Positions 22,476 to 32,398 of a stretch of 64,000 nucleotides of DNA are shown one piece after another. This DNA comes from Trichopria drosophilae (lineage: Eukaryota; Arthropoda; Insecta; Hymenoptera; Diapriidae). The position numbers were made by a program, and so were the translations under genes. Below the pieces are notes generated by a model. That model was not told the DNA's origin. It was given only the letters and a program-made list of their open reading frames with translations, and did not search any database. Within the stretch, counting starts at the first letter, position 1; the number at the start of each line of letters is the position of its first letter. Location: NCBI GenBank assembly GCA_030407085.1, contig CM059582.1:134699001-134763000 (forward strand), given 5' to 3'.

Positions 22476-23552
22476 ATGGCGGAGCTTTCTGAAAGAGATC
22501 GAATAACACTGTTAATGATGCGAGGATGGGGAGATCAACAAAGAGGGTATAAAACAGTAACGCGATTATTTAATGAAAATTTTCGGAATGAAAATAATAG
22601 GATCTCCAAAAGTACTGTAATCCGTACTATTCAACGTTTCGAGGCCATAGGTAGCGTTAAAAGCCGCCCAAAATCTGGTAGACCTAAAACAGCAACAAAT
22701 AATGATAAGGCATTAGATGTTTTACAGTCTTTCGTTGAAGATCCCCATATTTCCATCAATCGCGTTGCACAAGAACACGAAATCGGTCATGCATCTGTCA
22801 GTAAAATTCTGAAATTGAATAAATGGCATCCATACAAACTCCATTTGGTCCAAGAGTTGTCCGAAGACGATTTTGATAGACGCATCGAATTTTGTGATCT
22901 TATGATGGAGATGATTGTCGACGATCCTCTATTACTTGATAATATTGTTTTCTCTGATGAGGCAACATTTAAACTGACTGGAAATGTAAATAGACACAAT
23001 TGTAGATACTGGAGTGACGTTAATCCTCACTGGAAAAGAGACAATCATACTCAATATCCACAAAAAGTTAACGTATGGGCTGGTATTCTTAATGGTAGAC
23101 CAGTTGGCCCTTTCTTCATTGAAGGCAATTTGACAGCACAAGTATACCTAGTCATGCTTCGCGAACAAATTGTTCCAGCTATTCGAGACATAGCTGGTGG
23201 AAATATGGATGAAATTTATTTCCAACAGGATGGAGCTCCACCTCATTATGGTGTCATTGTCCGTCAATATTTGAATGAGGTCTTTCAGGATAGGTGGATA
23301 GGGCGAAGGGGTCATATTGAGTGGCCACCTCGGTCTCCGGACTTGACCCCACTTGACTTTTTTTTGTGGGGTTACTTGAAAAGTAAAGTTTATGCCACCA
23401 AGCCTCAACATTTAGATGATTTAAGAGGGAGAATAACTCGAGAGATAGAACTAATACCGCCAGAAACGTACCGGAATGCGGTTTCGGCTGTTTATAACAG
23501 ATTGGCACATTGCCAGGCTGTTGAAGGGCAACAATTTGAACATTTGTTGTGA
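22476..23552 (+). CDS. Mariner E transposase, intact (DD41D type)
   Basis: The uninterrupted 358-residue protein would cut and rejoin DNA at the element's inverted repeats and act in the nucleus. An N-terminal helix-turn-helix (about 1-60, with ISKSTVIRTIQRFEAIGSV) is followed by a GRPKT linker motif (69-72). A second helix-turn-helix follows (about 78-125, with SINRVAQEHEIGHASVSKIL). The catalytic domain has Asp161 (FSDEATF), Asp252 (QQDGAPPH) and Asp294 (TPLDFFLWG). There are 41 residues between the last two, the spacing of the DD41D group of mariner-like enzymes. Length and all three acidic residues are as expected for an active enzyme. The start ATG lies in the element's left UTR about 1 kb from the terminus; the stop is 60 bases before element F. 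Whether it is expressed cannot be seen. Confidence 0.93.
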   Translation: MAELSERDRITLLMMRGWGDQQRGYKTVTRLFNENFRNENNRISKSTVIRTIQRFEAIGSVKSRPKSGRPKTATNNDKALDVLQSFVEDPHISINRVAQEHEIGHASVSKILKLNKWHPYKLHLVQELSEDDFDRRIEFCDLMMEMIVDDPLLLDNIVFSDEATFKLTGNVNRHNCRYWSDVNPHWKRDNHTQYPQKVNVWAGILNGRPVGPFFIEGNLTAQVYLVMLREQIVPAIRDIAGGNMDEIYFQQDGAPPHYGVIVRQYLNEVFQDRWIGRRGHIEWPPRSPDLTPLDFFLWGYLKSKVYATKPQHLDDLRGRITREIELIPPETYRNAVSAVYNRLAHCQAVEGQQFEHLL

Positions 23553-24595
23553 ATTGTTTGGTACAATTAAATATTTTGCCCAAGCTAACCAATTGGAATG
23601 AAATTTGCCTTAAGGGCCCTCGAGCGTGCCGAGGCGGTCCCGCCTGTGACGTCAGAGGCGGCCCCACCTGTGACGTCAGAGGCGAGAAAACTTTGCGCCG
23701 TGAAATTGGCGATTTTCGAGGGATTTTCGGGATTTTTTTTGCAGAAATCGGATTCTCGTGTCGAGGAATAGCGAATAAAGTAGTATGGACAAGATTGTTA
23801 GCTTATAAATAGGAAAAATAAAGCATCAAAGTTGACAGCGGCCATATCTTTGTCTAACTTCAGGCGATCGACATAAGACCTTCTCTTTCTGGGTTGCTCC
23901 GCTCACTCGCGCTTCCAGACTGTCTCACTTGCTCGGAATAGAAAGACACTCGCTCCCTCTCTCTCTGCTTTCGTACAAGAGTGCAGCGCGACTGGCCGTG
24001 CGTTGTTACGAAAAATGCATGCATTTTGTGAATGTGGCCGGGGAACAAAGTTCCGAAAATCAACACAGCTCCCGACCACCGACAGGCCAAGATTTGCATA
24101 TAACGTGGCTCCAGCGTGATTTTCTTCCCTTTGTCTTTGAAAATTTGGCAAAAAGAAATCGAATTAAAAAACGTTAGACTCACGCAATATCGAAATTTTA
24201 GTTTTCGTTTTCGAAACTTTGTTTCCCGGCCGCGCAAATTGCACGATTTTTCAAAAATATGGATGCTTTTTATAAAGTAATACATCGAGAACTGCATTTG
24301 GTGAGATACGGTAAATCATGCAATATAATTTTGAAGGGTTACTTTTTGATTGTCGGAGGATAAAAAGCGAGAAAACTGCTGGTCGACTTTTCAGCGCGCA
24401 AAGTAAAGCGCACAAGCGTTGAAAACTGTTTTTTTTTTTCAATAAATTAAACTTGATGTTGTGGCTTATTTTTTTTTCGAGTTTTTTCGAATTTACCGCA
24501 CGAACCGCAGCTCGACCCGGACATTTTTGAAGACGTTGCCAATTTTAAATGGCCACACGCACAGCCACACATTGCGACAAGCACACACGCACACA

Positions 24596-24665
24596 TTCAA
24601 TAAATAAACACGGGAAATAAATAAGGGAAGAACACGGGAAATAAATAAGGGAAGAACACGGGAAA
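24596..24665. repeat. 24-bp tandem repeat
   Basis: The unit cacgggaaataaataaggga plus four bases (agaa) occurs about 2.5 times. It lies in the interior of element F. Confidence 0.75.
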
Positions 24666-24699
24666 AGGAAATATTATTTTTTATATTTTATTTGTAAAG

Positions 24700-25020
24700 G
24701 GGATTGAAACTTATTATTTCTATATTTTATTTGAAAGGGAGGAACTTTTTTTTCATTAAAATGTTTTTTAACAAAACTAAATTATTATTTGTACATATTA
24801 TTTACATTTTCTTTATTTTCTTTTTTTTTTTGAAGAGTCTTCTCCCCCGGAGCACTTGTCAGCTCCTACCGACACGTATCCACGGGCCCACCGGGTGCTT
24901 CTCAGGATCCTGAAACAGCAATATAGACAAATAAATAAAATGAATATTTATAAAAAATTATTTACTGACAATAATTACATAAACCAAAATTGCTACCCAT
25001 TCTATAAGTGCAATTCACTA
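24700..25020. other. Interior of element F, low complexity
   Basis: T-rich sequence with no recognisable gene. The short open frame around 24704-24913 is hydrophobic only because of T runs. Confidence 0.4.
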
Positions 25021-25059
25021 AATGGCACTGATTGATTGTAGACATGTACAATTGTTTTC

Positions 25060-26110
25060 GTATAGTTGAAATCTGAATAGAAGTTTAGAAGCTTCCTTTG
25101 CCAGAGTTGATAACAGATTTTGGGAAAACCTTGCGATATTCTCAAATCATTACACACACACTCCGTCCTAAGACACTATAAAACTTGCCATCGACATAAT
25201 GTTTTGGAATTTTACACAATTTTTGGAAAGACTGTTATCGACTACGAAAAGGAAGCATCTAATCTTATATTCAAGATTTAACTATAAAAACAATTGTACG
25301 TGTCTACAATTAATTTCTGTCATTTACTGAATCGTACACGAGTAACAACTAATACAATTATCTCGAATATACATTAAAAAACTTCCGTGAGTGGATTGAC
25401 AGCTACGTGTACGGTTCAGTGAATTACACAATTTGATTGTAAACAGGATTACGTGCTTTCATTTCGAATAGAAGGTTACAAGCACATCCATTGCACAAGT
25501 CAATAATAAACTTTGAAATAACTTTGCGACCTACTCAAATCATTACACACACTCCGTCGTATGAAACTCTACAACTTGTCGTTCGATTCCAAATTCAACT
25601 ACAAAATCCATTTATGTATTATTTTGAAATGTTCACAAGATTTTCTAAAAGACTGTTATCAAGTGCAGCAAAGGAAAACATCTAATCTACTATTCAAAAT
25701 TCGACTATAAAAACAATTGTCCATGTCTACAATCAATTTCTGTAATTTACTGAATCGTACACATGTAACAATACTATTACAATTATCTCGTCTATACATT
25801 AAAAAACTTCTGTGAATGGATTGACAGCTACATGTATGATTCAGTAAAATTGTTTTTATAGTTAATTTTTGAATAGGTCAGAATGTTTCCCTTTGCTGCA
25901 GTCGATAACAGTCTTTTAAAAAATCTTGTAATAATTTGAAAACAATACGTCTATAGATTTTGTTGATGAATTTGGAATCGAGCGACTAGTCGCAGAGTTT
26001 CATACGACGGAGTGTGTGTAATGATTTGAGAATGTCGCAAAGATTTTCAAAGTCTATTATCAACTTCGGCATAGGGACACTTCTAACCTTTCATTCGAAA
26101 TGACAGTACG
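25060..26110. repeat. About 394-bp repeat, two direct copies and one inverted partial copy
   Basis: The string caaatcattacacacactcc recurs at about 25143 and 25537. A string with actataaaaacaattg, then tttactgaatcgtacac and ggattgacagctac follows each. A third, partial copy is inverted at about 25850-26100 (ggagtgtgtgtaatgatttg). The units are clearly diverged. They fill the interior of element F and may represent older nested fold-back DNA. Confidence 0.65.
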
Positions 26111-26837
26111 TAATAATCACTGATATATATACATATGTATAATAATATTTTAAATATATTGTATATATTATTGTATAAAAAAAAATAGTAAAATTTATTG
26201 TAGATATGTACCATCGTATTTTTGTAGTTCAATTTGTAACAGTAATCTACCTACTGACAGAACAATATCGTAAAATGTACTAATCCTAAATAACTATTAT
26301 TTATTTTATATTTTACTATTTTCCTTCTCCCAGTGTGTGTAGCTTACCATTCAAAATTCAACTACAAACGCGATCCTAAATATCCACCAATCAACATCTG
26401 CCATTTATATCATCGTGCAAATAGTTGCAGACTGTTTATACAAAGTTTCAAGCGTATAACCATCATCTTATTATTTTTCTGCGTAATCTATATAGATGCA
26501 ATATGTTATCATCATGCATTACTCTGCGCAATGAAAAATCATTCTGAAGCTATTTATGCCATGAAATAAATACCTTGCATTTTATGTTGCTGTTGGGGTG
26601 GCTCCTCCATGTGTTCGCCTTTGTCGCCCCGGCGCCGGCATCGGTGATTTTCTCATCGTTTTAGATTCCTCCGGCAATTGAGCAGCCTCTTCGCTGAAAT
26701 AAAGAATAAACAATTACATATACGATTATAAAACATTCTAGGGATCTACAATCGTGTAATTCTCATTTCTTACCGATTATTTTCTTTTTCTACCATGCTG
26801 CTGCCGCTGCTGTTGCTGCTTATGCCGCGCTCCGTCG

Positions 26838-26985
26838 AATTTACCGCACGAACCGAGTGTTGCCGAACGCTTAGCGTTGTTGCCAAGTCGTTGGCTCTCC
26901 GTACTCCGCGCCGCGCAGTAACCAGGAAGAAACTTGGCAACACCGCTAGGCGTTCGGCAACACTCGGTTCGTGCGCTAAATTTGA
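26838..26985. repeat. Small inverted repeat (about 50-bp arms)
   Basis: The arm AATTTACCGCACGAACCGAG at 26839 is repeated in reverse at 26983. The arms include TTGCCGAACGC and GTTGCCAAG, with a spacer of about 40 bp. The first part of the arm also occurs singly near 24489. Confidence 0.7.
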
Positions 26986-28080
26986 AAATAGTTAGAAAAA
27001 AAATAATTTGGACAAATAAAAATTATTTGTTGACATACGCCATAATATAAAGTGGAAAAAACAAAAACAGCTTGATCCTCAATTTTTGCGAAAAATCTTC
27101 GCTTTGCCATCTGTCGTGAAATGCGATATTTTAAAAAATTTGTCGAAAATTTTCTGAATTGTACGGACCGAGTGTCCAATGTCAGAAAAAAACATCAATT
27201 TTAATTTATTGAAAAAAAAAAGAACAGTTTTCGACGCTTGTGCGCTTTACTTTGGCAATTATTTCACTTTGCGTACTGAAAAGTCGTGCACAAAAGTTAT
27301 TCGATCTGCGATGAATTGACTATAAGTTTTCTCGCTTTTTATCCTCCGAAAATGGAAAAGTAACCCTTCAAAATTATATCGTATGATATATACCGTATCT
27401 CACCATCTGCAGTTCTCTGTGTTAGATTCTAAAAAGCATCCATATTTTTTAAAGATCGTGCCATTTGCGCGGCCGGGAAACAAAGAAAACGAAAACTAAA
27501 ATTTCGATATTGCGTGAGTGTAACGTTTTTTAATTCGCTTTCTTTTTGCCAAATTTTCAAAGACAAAGGGAAGAAAATCACGCTGGACCCATGTTATATG
27601 CAAATTTTGGCCCGTCTGGGGGGGGGTGTTGATTTTCGGAACTTTGTTCCCCGGCGACATTCGCAAAAATGCATGCATTTTTCGTAACGACAACGCACGG
27701 CCCGTCGCGCTGCACTCTTGTACGAAAGCAGAGAGAGAGGGAGCGAGTGTCTTTCTATTCCGAGCAAGTGAGACAGTGTCGAAGCGCGAGTGAGCGGAGG
27801 AACCTAGAAAGAGAAGGTCTTACGTCGATCGCCTGAAGTTAGACAAAGAGATGGCCGCTGTCAAACTTTGATGCTTTATTTTTCCACTTTATAAGCTAAC
27901 AATCTTGTTCATACTACTTTAATCGCTATTCCTCGACACGAGAAACCGATTTCTGCAAAAAAAATCGCGAAAATCCCTCGAAAATCGCCAATTTCACGGC
28001 GCAAAGTTTTCTCACCTCTGACGTCACAGGCGGGGCCGCCTCTGACGTCACAGGCGGGACCGCTCAGCACGCTCGAGGGC

Positions 28081-28206
28081 CCTTAACTGGCCGGACTCAC
28101 ACACCACTCTTGCCTTAACTGGTCGGACTCGCACACCACTCTTGCCTTAACTGGTCGGACTGGCACACCACTCTTGCCTTAACTGGTCGGACTCGCACAC
28201 CACTTA
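28081..28206. repeat. 32-bp tandem repeat, four units
   Basis: The unit ccttaactggtcggactcgc plus twelve bases begins at 28081, 28113, 28145 and 28177. Each contains TTAA. Element F ends inside the first unit at its TTAA, so the array was its insertion site. Confidence 0.9.
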
Positions 28207-28337
28207 ACAAATTGTTAACTTCAAACCTTTATAACTCAAAAAGTACTTAATAAAAAAATATTTTATTATAGTGTTTTGGAAAGCTCTCGAGATAAGCTAT
28301 AAGAATATGCAATAAAATGTAGGGGGTTCTATTTAAA

Positions 28338-28398
28338 AAAATAAGATTGACCTTGAAATGACCTTGAAGGACATGGTCAAGGTCAAGGTCATCATCTT
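28338..28398. promoter_or_regulatory. AAGGTCA half-site cluster in the right inverted repeat of mariner E
   Basis: Mirror of the left cluster: TGACCTTGAA twice, then GGTCAAGGTCAAGGTCAT with two overlapping sites. The regulatory meaning is inferred from the receptor consensus only. Confidence 0.4.
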
Positions 28399-28795
28399 AC
28401 TCCCCGCTTGAAACCATACAACTTTGCTATTGGACATTTTCTCCTAAGTGCATTCTAACTGAAGATATTAGGGGGGTCCGATACTTTTCGATGACCCTGT
28501 ATATCGGGCATTCCACGTCAACCGGATCACTTGGCTGGCCAAAATTCATTACCGCCAAAAAAATTGTTTCAGGGCTTAAAATTTAGCTCAGTATATCTAC
28601 TTTTAATTTCCGTGTGGTATTTTTCGAAAATTCAAAATGGCGACTCCAATACGGTGCTTAAAAAGACCACACTTTTGAAAACGAGAGTAAAAACCTTTCA
28701 TACAGTTTTTTGTGCCCAAGAAAAATACCATTTTAGAATTTAGTTCTTTGTTATTGGATGCTCCAATTACGAATCTCGTATCAGAATTTTGAAAT

Positions 28796-30243
28796 TCAAA
28801 ATGGCGGAAATTTGAAATTTTTTATTTCAGGAATAATAGTTTGTTGCATTACATACACGGCAGATGTATCATGAGTCAAGCTGTTTGATAATACTATATT
28901 ACTATAATGGATTATTGTACCTTCTGATTTGTAATAGAAAACGACAGGATGAACCGTACATTGGTCGTTGTTGTAATGAAACCCTTGTGCTGCATTTTGT
29001 ACAACGAATGCGAAGTTTTCCGAGAAATCACTGTGAACTAATACTTCACCGTATTGAAGGTTCGCTTTACGTTCTTCTACATATTGCGACTGACTCTTAG
29101 AAATAAAGTGGTGCAATACGAATTCAGGCAATCTAGAGCACAGTCTGTCAACATAAGTATCTATTGAAAAACATTCTTTTATCAATGCACATCTGTCAGT
29201 GGATTGCCATGTGCTGCAAAGAATTTGCGAAATTTCATTCTCTTCCAATACACGCGATACATAATCTGAAAATTTATCCAAGTGAGGACAAGACTGACAC
29301 TCCCGTAACTAGCAATTAGGTTTTTGGCTAGAACAAAGTACAAAATTGATGCAATCATTGTAATCTTTTATGGAATATTCCAAATCTTTAGTCAATTCGT
29401 TCAAATGTGCGGCATTAAGTAAACTTTTAAAATTTTGATGTATGACGCAGACGCAGATGTTGCGGCAGGCACACACCATTTTGGCCTAAGTTCATAAAAC
29501 TTACTTAAGCCAATTGGAAATTCAGGATTCTCTATTTTAAATAGTTCATGCAGTTTATTCACGTTACTGAGTAATAACCGTTTTTTAACTGTTTGCTTGT
29601 GTCCATTAACTCTCACTGATATGCAGTCATTTTTGTGCGGCAGAATTCGGCTGTTACTATCGTTTTCGTAAAATTCAATTACTTTTTTAATTGTCTGTGT
29701 AGGTATGGTCTTTCCTTGTTTTGGACGAGGTACTGCCAACATGCCCAGTTCGTTTCTCAAATCACGACCATTCTTTGCAGTTCGATAGGATGTTCCAAAT
29801 TCTAAAGCTATGTCACGTATACTCCAGCATTGTGGAGGTATTGTTAAAATAGTCAAGCGTAAGGGATCATTTTCAGGCAAACTCGTAAATTTATCTTTCA
29901 GACCCTGTAAAAGTGCTTCTAACTGAGCCTCTCTAGATAAACGGGTTCTTTTATTTGAAGGTGTGTCTATGTCTATTTCTGAATCGGGAACATCTTCAGG
30001 TTCATTAGCGGTTGTACAAAGTGTTTTTTCTTTTTCGGCAATTTTTTTTCTACAATCTTTGCAAATTCTAGCTTTCTGCGGTAAGTTCGGAAACATGAAT
30101 AAAATATTTTCCGAAACTTCTCGTAACACTTTACCTATATGACCACGTTCCAGCAATGGATTTATGCATCTGTCTGTGCGAATTACTGTATTTGATCTAC
30201 CACTATGATCGGAAACCCCCGCCATGGTAAGTAATGAACACAA
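28796..30243 (-). pseudogene. Element G transposase, N-terminal and core part (broken)
   Basis: The first open part (30243-29401) includes ICKDCRKKIAEKEK (a CxxC motif), a helical region with WSIRDIALEFGTSYRTAKNG and the conserved block FYELRPKWCV. A frameshift near 29455 and an in-frame stop near 29310 (after SSQKPNC) interrupt it. It continues as 29281-28796 with CSTWQSTDRCALIKECF, LHHFISKSQSQYVEERK, and VHSDFSENFAFVVQNAAQGF with a probable catalytic Asp. It ends abruptly at 28806, where the coding meets the left inverted repeat. The C-terminal catalytic blocks are absent on this strand but present at 31160-31390 on the other. Such proteins are frequent in insect genomes as multi-copy transposon genes. 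This copy is non-functional. Confidence 0.75.
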
Positions 30244-30935
30244 CGATAATACAAGTTATACACTATAGGTAATATTTGAATCAATACTTGTAGCAAATAG
30301 CAAGCGTCACCAATATACTACAATATTTTATTTAAAAATATTTATATGCGTTTTATACTGCAAAAGAAACACATGTAACATATAAGATATAAAGTATCGA
30401 CATATTCCTTCAAGTCTTCTATTATACCAAATGAAGTTACGTTTATATAACGGGGGCAAAATCGAACCGCGGAAATCGCAATGCCACCTAGCGTCAGCTT
30501 AACCCATTAAGGCCCAAACGGGTGGAAGGCAGTAATAAGCTGCTAGGTGCCGTTGCAATATTCGCGGCTCTGCGCGTCTGTAAACGCAGCTCCCATCGTA
30601 GAAATGGATTTTCATTAGGTCAAAAGGAAGCCTGATATCGAGTACTAATATCGATGTAATATATCTAGATACAGGTGTTCCACATGAGTGTAATGTGCAT
30701 TGTATATTACTTTTTTACAGTTGTGAGTGCGAAATGTACATCCTAACTATCACGACATCGATCATTTATCTTTAGTTTAATAAATAACAAAGATAACAAG
30801 AGTCGTTGATGTGTTGGATTTATGAAAGTGAAAAAGATTATTCCCTTATTTTTTTTTTTTAATTCGAGGCCTAAGCCGAATCCCGATAATTTTGGAACTT
30901 AATTTGCGCTGCTGTTAACAGCCCCATCTGCGAAT
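30244..30935. other. Spacer inside element G
   Basis: Between the divergent transposase pieces lies AT-rich sequence with a GC-richer patch at 30465-30610. I recognise no gene or site. Confidence 0.4.
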
Positions 30936-31480
30936 CGACTTAGTTCACAGTGATTTCTCGAAAAACTTCGCATTCGTTGTACAAAATGCAGCACAAGGGT
31001 TTCATTACAACAACGACCAATATACGGTTCATCCTGTCCTTTTCTACTACAAATCAGAAGGTACAATAATCCATTTTAGTAATATATTATTATCAAACAG
31101 CTTGACTCATGATACATCTGCCGTGTATGTAATGCAACAAACTATTATTCCTGAAATAAAAAAAGTGTGCCCACGCGTACAACATGTAATTTATGTTACC
31201 GATGGTGCGGTACAACATTATAAAAATAGATTCCAAATGAGTAATCTCATGTATCACAAAATCGATTTCGGCATTGAAGCTGAATGGTATTTTCATGCGA
31301 CAGCGCATGGAAAAGGAGCATGCGATGGTATCGGCGCGACTTTAAAAAGGGAAGCAACGCGTGCTAGTCTTCAGGCCGAACAACATCTGCGTCTGCGTCA
31401 TACCACAAAATTTTAAAAGCTTAATTGATGCCGCACATTCGAACGAATTGACTGAAGATTTGGCATATTCCAAATAAGAA
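30936..31480 (+). pseudogene. Element G transposase, inverted and permuted C-terminal part
   Basis: Read on the plus strand from about 30945, it repeats the core also encoded at 29060-28806 (FAFVVQNAAQGFHYNNDQ, SNSLTHDTSAVYVMQQTIIP). It then adds the missing blocks: VTDGAVQHYKNRFQMSNL with the likely second catalytic Asp, and FHATAHGKGACDGIGATLKR with the probable third acidic residue. After ATRASLQAEQ it fuses to sequence that belongs before the core in the normal order (CATCTGCGTCTGCGTCAT, then the segment encoding AAHSNELTEDLAYS). The order of segments is therefore permuted relative to the minus-strand copy. It is a rearranged fragment without function. Confidence 0.75.
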
Positions 31481-31818
31481 TCTTGTTCTTAAAAAAAGGA
31501 TAACGCCATATTGGATGCGCTATTTTGAATTTCACAATTCTAATACGAGATTCGTAATTGGAGCATCCAATAACAAAGAACTAAATTCTAAAATCGTATT
31601 TTTCTTAGGCACAAAAAACTGTATGAAAGGTTTTTACTCTCGTTTTCGAAAGTGTGGTCTTTTTAAGCACCGTATTGGAGCCGCCATTTTGAATTTTCAA
31701 AAATACCACACGGAAATTAAAAGTAGATATACTGAGCTAAATTTTAAGCCCTGAAAGAATTTTTTTGGCGGTAATGAATTTTGGCCAGCCAAGTGATCCG
31801 GTTGACGTGGAATGCCCG

Positions 31819-31829
31819 ATATATCGATA

Positions 31830-31890
<61 letters not shown>
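31819..31890. repeat. (TA)n microsatellite
   Basis: About 30 TA units with few interruptions lie immediately right of element G. On the minus strand they follow the A tail of the SINE. Confidence 0.9.
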
Positions 31891-31900
<10 letters not shown>

Positions 31901-31902
<2 letters not shown>

Positions 31903-32135
31903 TTTTTTTTTTTTTTTTACTCTCAACCTTCCACCTCCATCGCGGTGTCCCAAAAGCTCTCAGCGAGCTTGTCCGAGTACAGGTGAGCACCTTTGCGAGA
32001 GCTGCAGGTCGTCTTAGTTGACGCCATACTCACAATTGTCGAGAATGTAGGAAATTGCAGAAACCCACATTAAGTACAGCATCAGCCATGACTCGATTTC
32101 CGTCCAGTACGCTACCGCCTGAGCTACGAAGCCGA
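31901..32135 (-). mobile_element. tRNA-derived SINE with A tail
   Basis: Read on the minus strand, the head GCTTCGTAGCTCAGGCGGTA contains a textbook RNA polymerase III A box (TAGCTCAGGCGG). About 25 bases later comes a B-box-like AATCGAGTCATGG. A tRNA-unrelated body of about 150 bp follows. The 3' end is a run of 18 A (T on plus at 31901-31918), then (TA)n. The size of about 235 bp and this order are those of a tRNA SINE. The lack of an acceptor stem at the 3' side rules out a functional tRNA gene. Confidence 0.75.
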
Positions 32136-32398
32136 TTTTTAATATATAACATATATTATTAAATAAATAATTTTTCACTCGAAAAAATCTTATATAATTT
32201 GATATTTCAATTTATAAAAATAAATTATCCGTGGGCCGTGTCATAAAATCAAAATGTTCCGTAAATTGAGATAATTTTACGAAACAAGTAAAAAAAAATT
32301 AAAAATAATAGAACGTCCAACGTTTCGACAAAACAAGCTGTCATCATCAGGGGCCGAACGGCAAAAGCAAATCTATGTACAATTTGAACGTATTTATA
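32136..32398. other. AT-rich remnant, probably end of a Penelope-like element
   Basis: Only the hammerhead-type core at 32321-32350 is recognisable. The rest is AT-rich and carries no coding sequence. Confidence 0.4.
32321..32350 (-). ncRNA. Hammerhead ribozyme core of Penelope-like type
   Basis: On the minus strand CTGATGA (32350-32344) is followed by a hairpin with stem GACA/TGTC (32342-32339 with 32330-32327) and then GAAAC (32326-32322), continuing CGTTGG. CUGAUGA - stem II - GAAA is the invariant hammerhead core. The surrounding wording (ctgatgatgac...gtcgaaacgttgg) is that known from the ends of Penelope-like retroelements. The cleavage triplet and helix I pairing could not be fixed by eye, so activity is unproven. 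Confidence 0.55.

Larger units (their letters stand above)
23614..28082. mobile_element. Element F: TTAA-flanked transposon with about 850-bp inverted repeats, no transposase seen
   Basis: It starts GGGCCCTCGAGCGTGC and ends with its exact reverse complement. TTAA stands on both sides (23610-23613 and 28083-28086). The inverted arms run about 23614-24455 and 27190-28082. The outer flanks (ttgccTTAActgg) match the 32-bp tandem unit to the right, which supports TTAA as the duplicated target. TTAA targets are typical of piggyBac and of Kolobok elements; I cannot decide between them. The 2.7-kb interior holds repeats but no coding sequence I can support, so this is a non-autonomous element. Confidence 0.82.
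21462..28499 (+). mobile_element. Tc1/mariner element E with intact transposase and about 295-bp inverted repeats
   Basis: The left end CAGGTTCATCGAAAAGTATC (21462) and right end (reverse complement at 28499, with CAGGGTCATCG) are flanked by TA. Inverted repeats run about 21462-21757 and 28205-28499. The element is 7.0 kb only because element F (23614-28082) and a 32-bp tandem repeat lie inside it. Without them it would be about 2.5 kb. Confidence 0.9.
28505..31818 (-). mobile_element. Element G: composite DNA transposon with about 300-bp inverted repeats
   Basis: The termini CGGGCATTCCACGTCAACCG (28505) and its reverse complement (ending 31818) bound the element. Inverted repeats extend about 28505-28805 and 31500-31818 and carry AAAATGGCGGA-like words. 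The flanks are TA repeats (tatat on the left, atatat on the right), so the target duplication may be AT, TA or ATAT. Inside, one transposase gene half runs on the minus strand and a rearranged inverted piece of the same gene runs on the plus strand. The superfamily is not certain; a 4-bp target duplication would fit Sola-type elements. Confidence 0.75.

Noticed and set aside
28081..28206. 32-bp direct repeats that resemble CRISPR repeats in size
   Set aside because: The units are directly adjacent without spacers, in a eukaryotic transposon. It is a simple tandem repeat.
31744..32021. Open frames with Tyr-Ile repeats
   Set aside because: They are translations of the (TA)n microsatellite.
32083..32135. 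tRNA gene on the minus strand
   Set aside because: The A box and part of the B box are present but the acceptor stem is missing on the 3' side and an A-tailed body follows. It is a SINE head.
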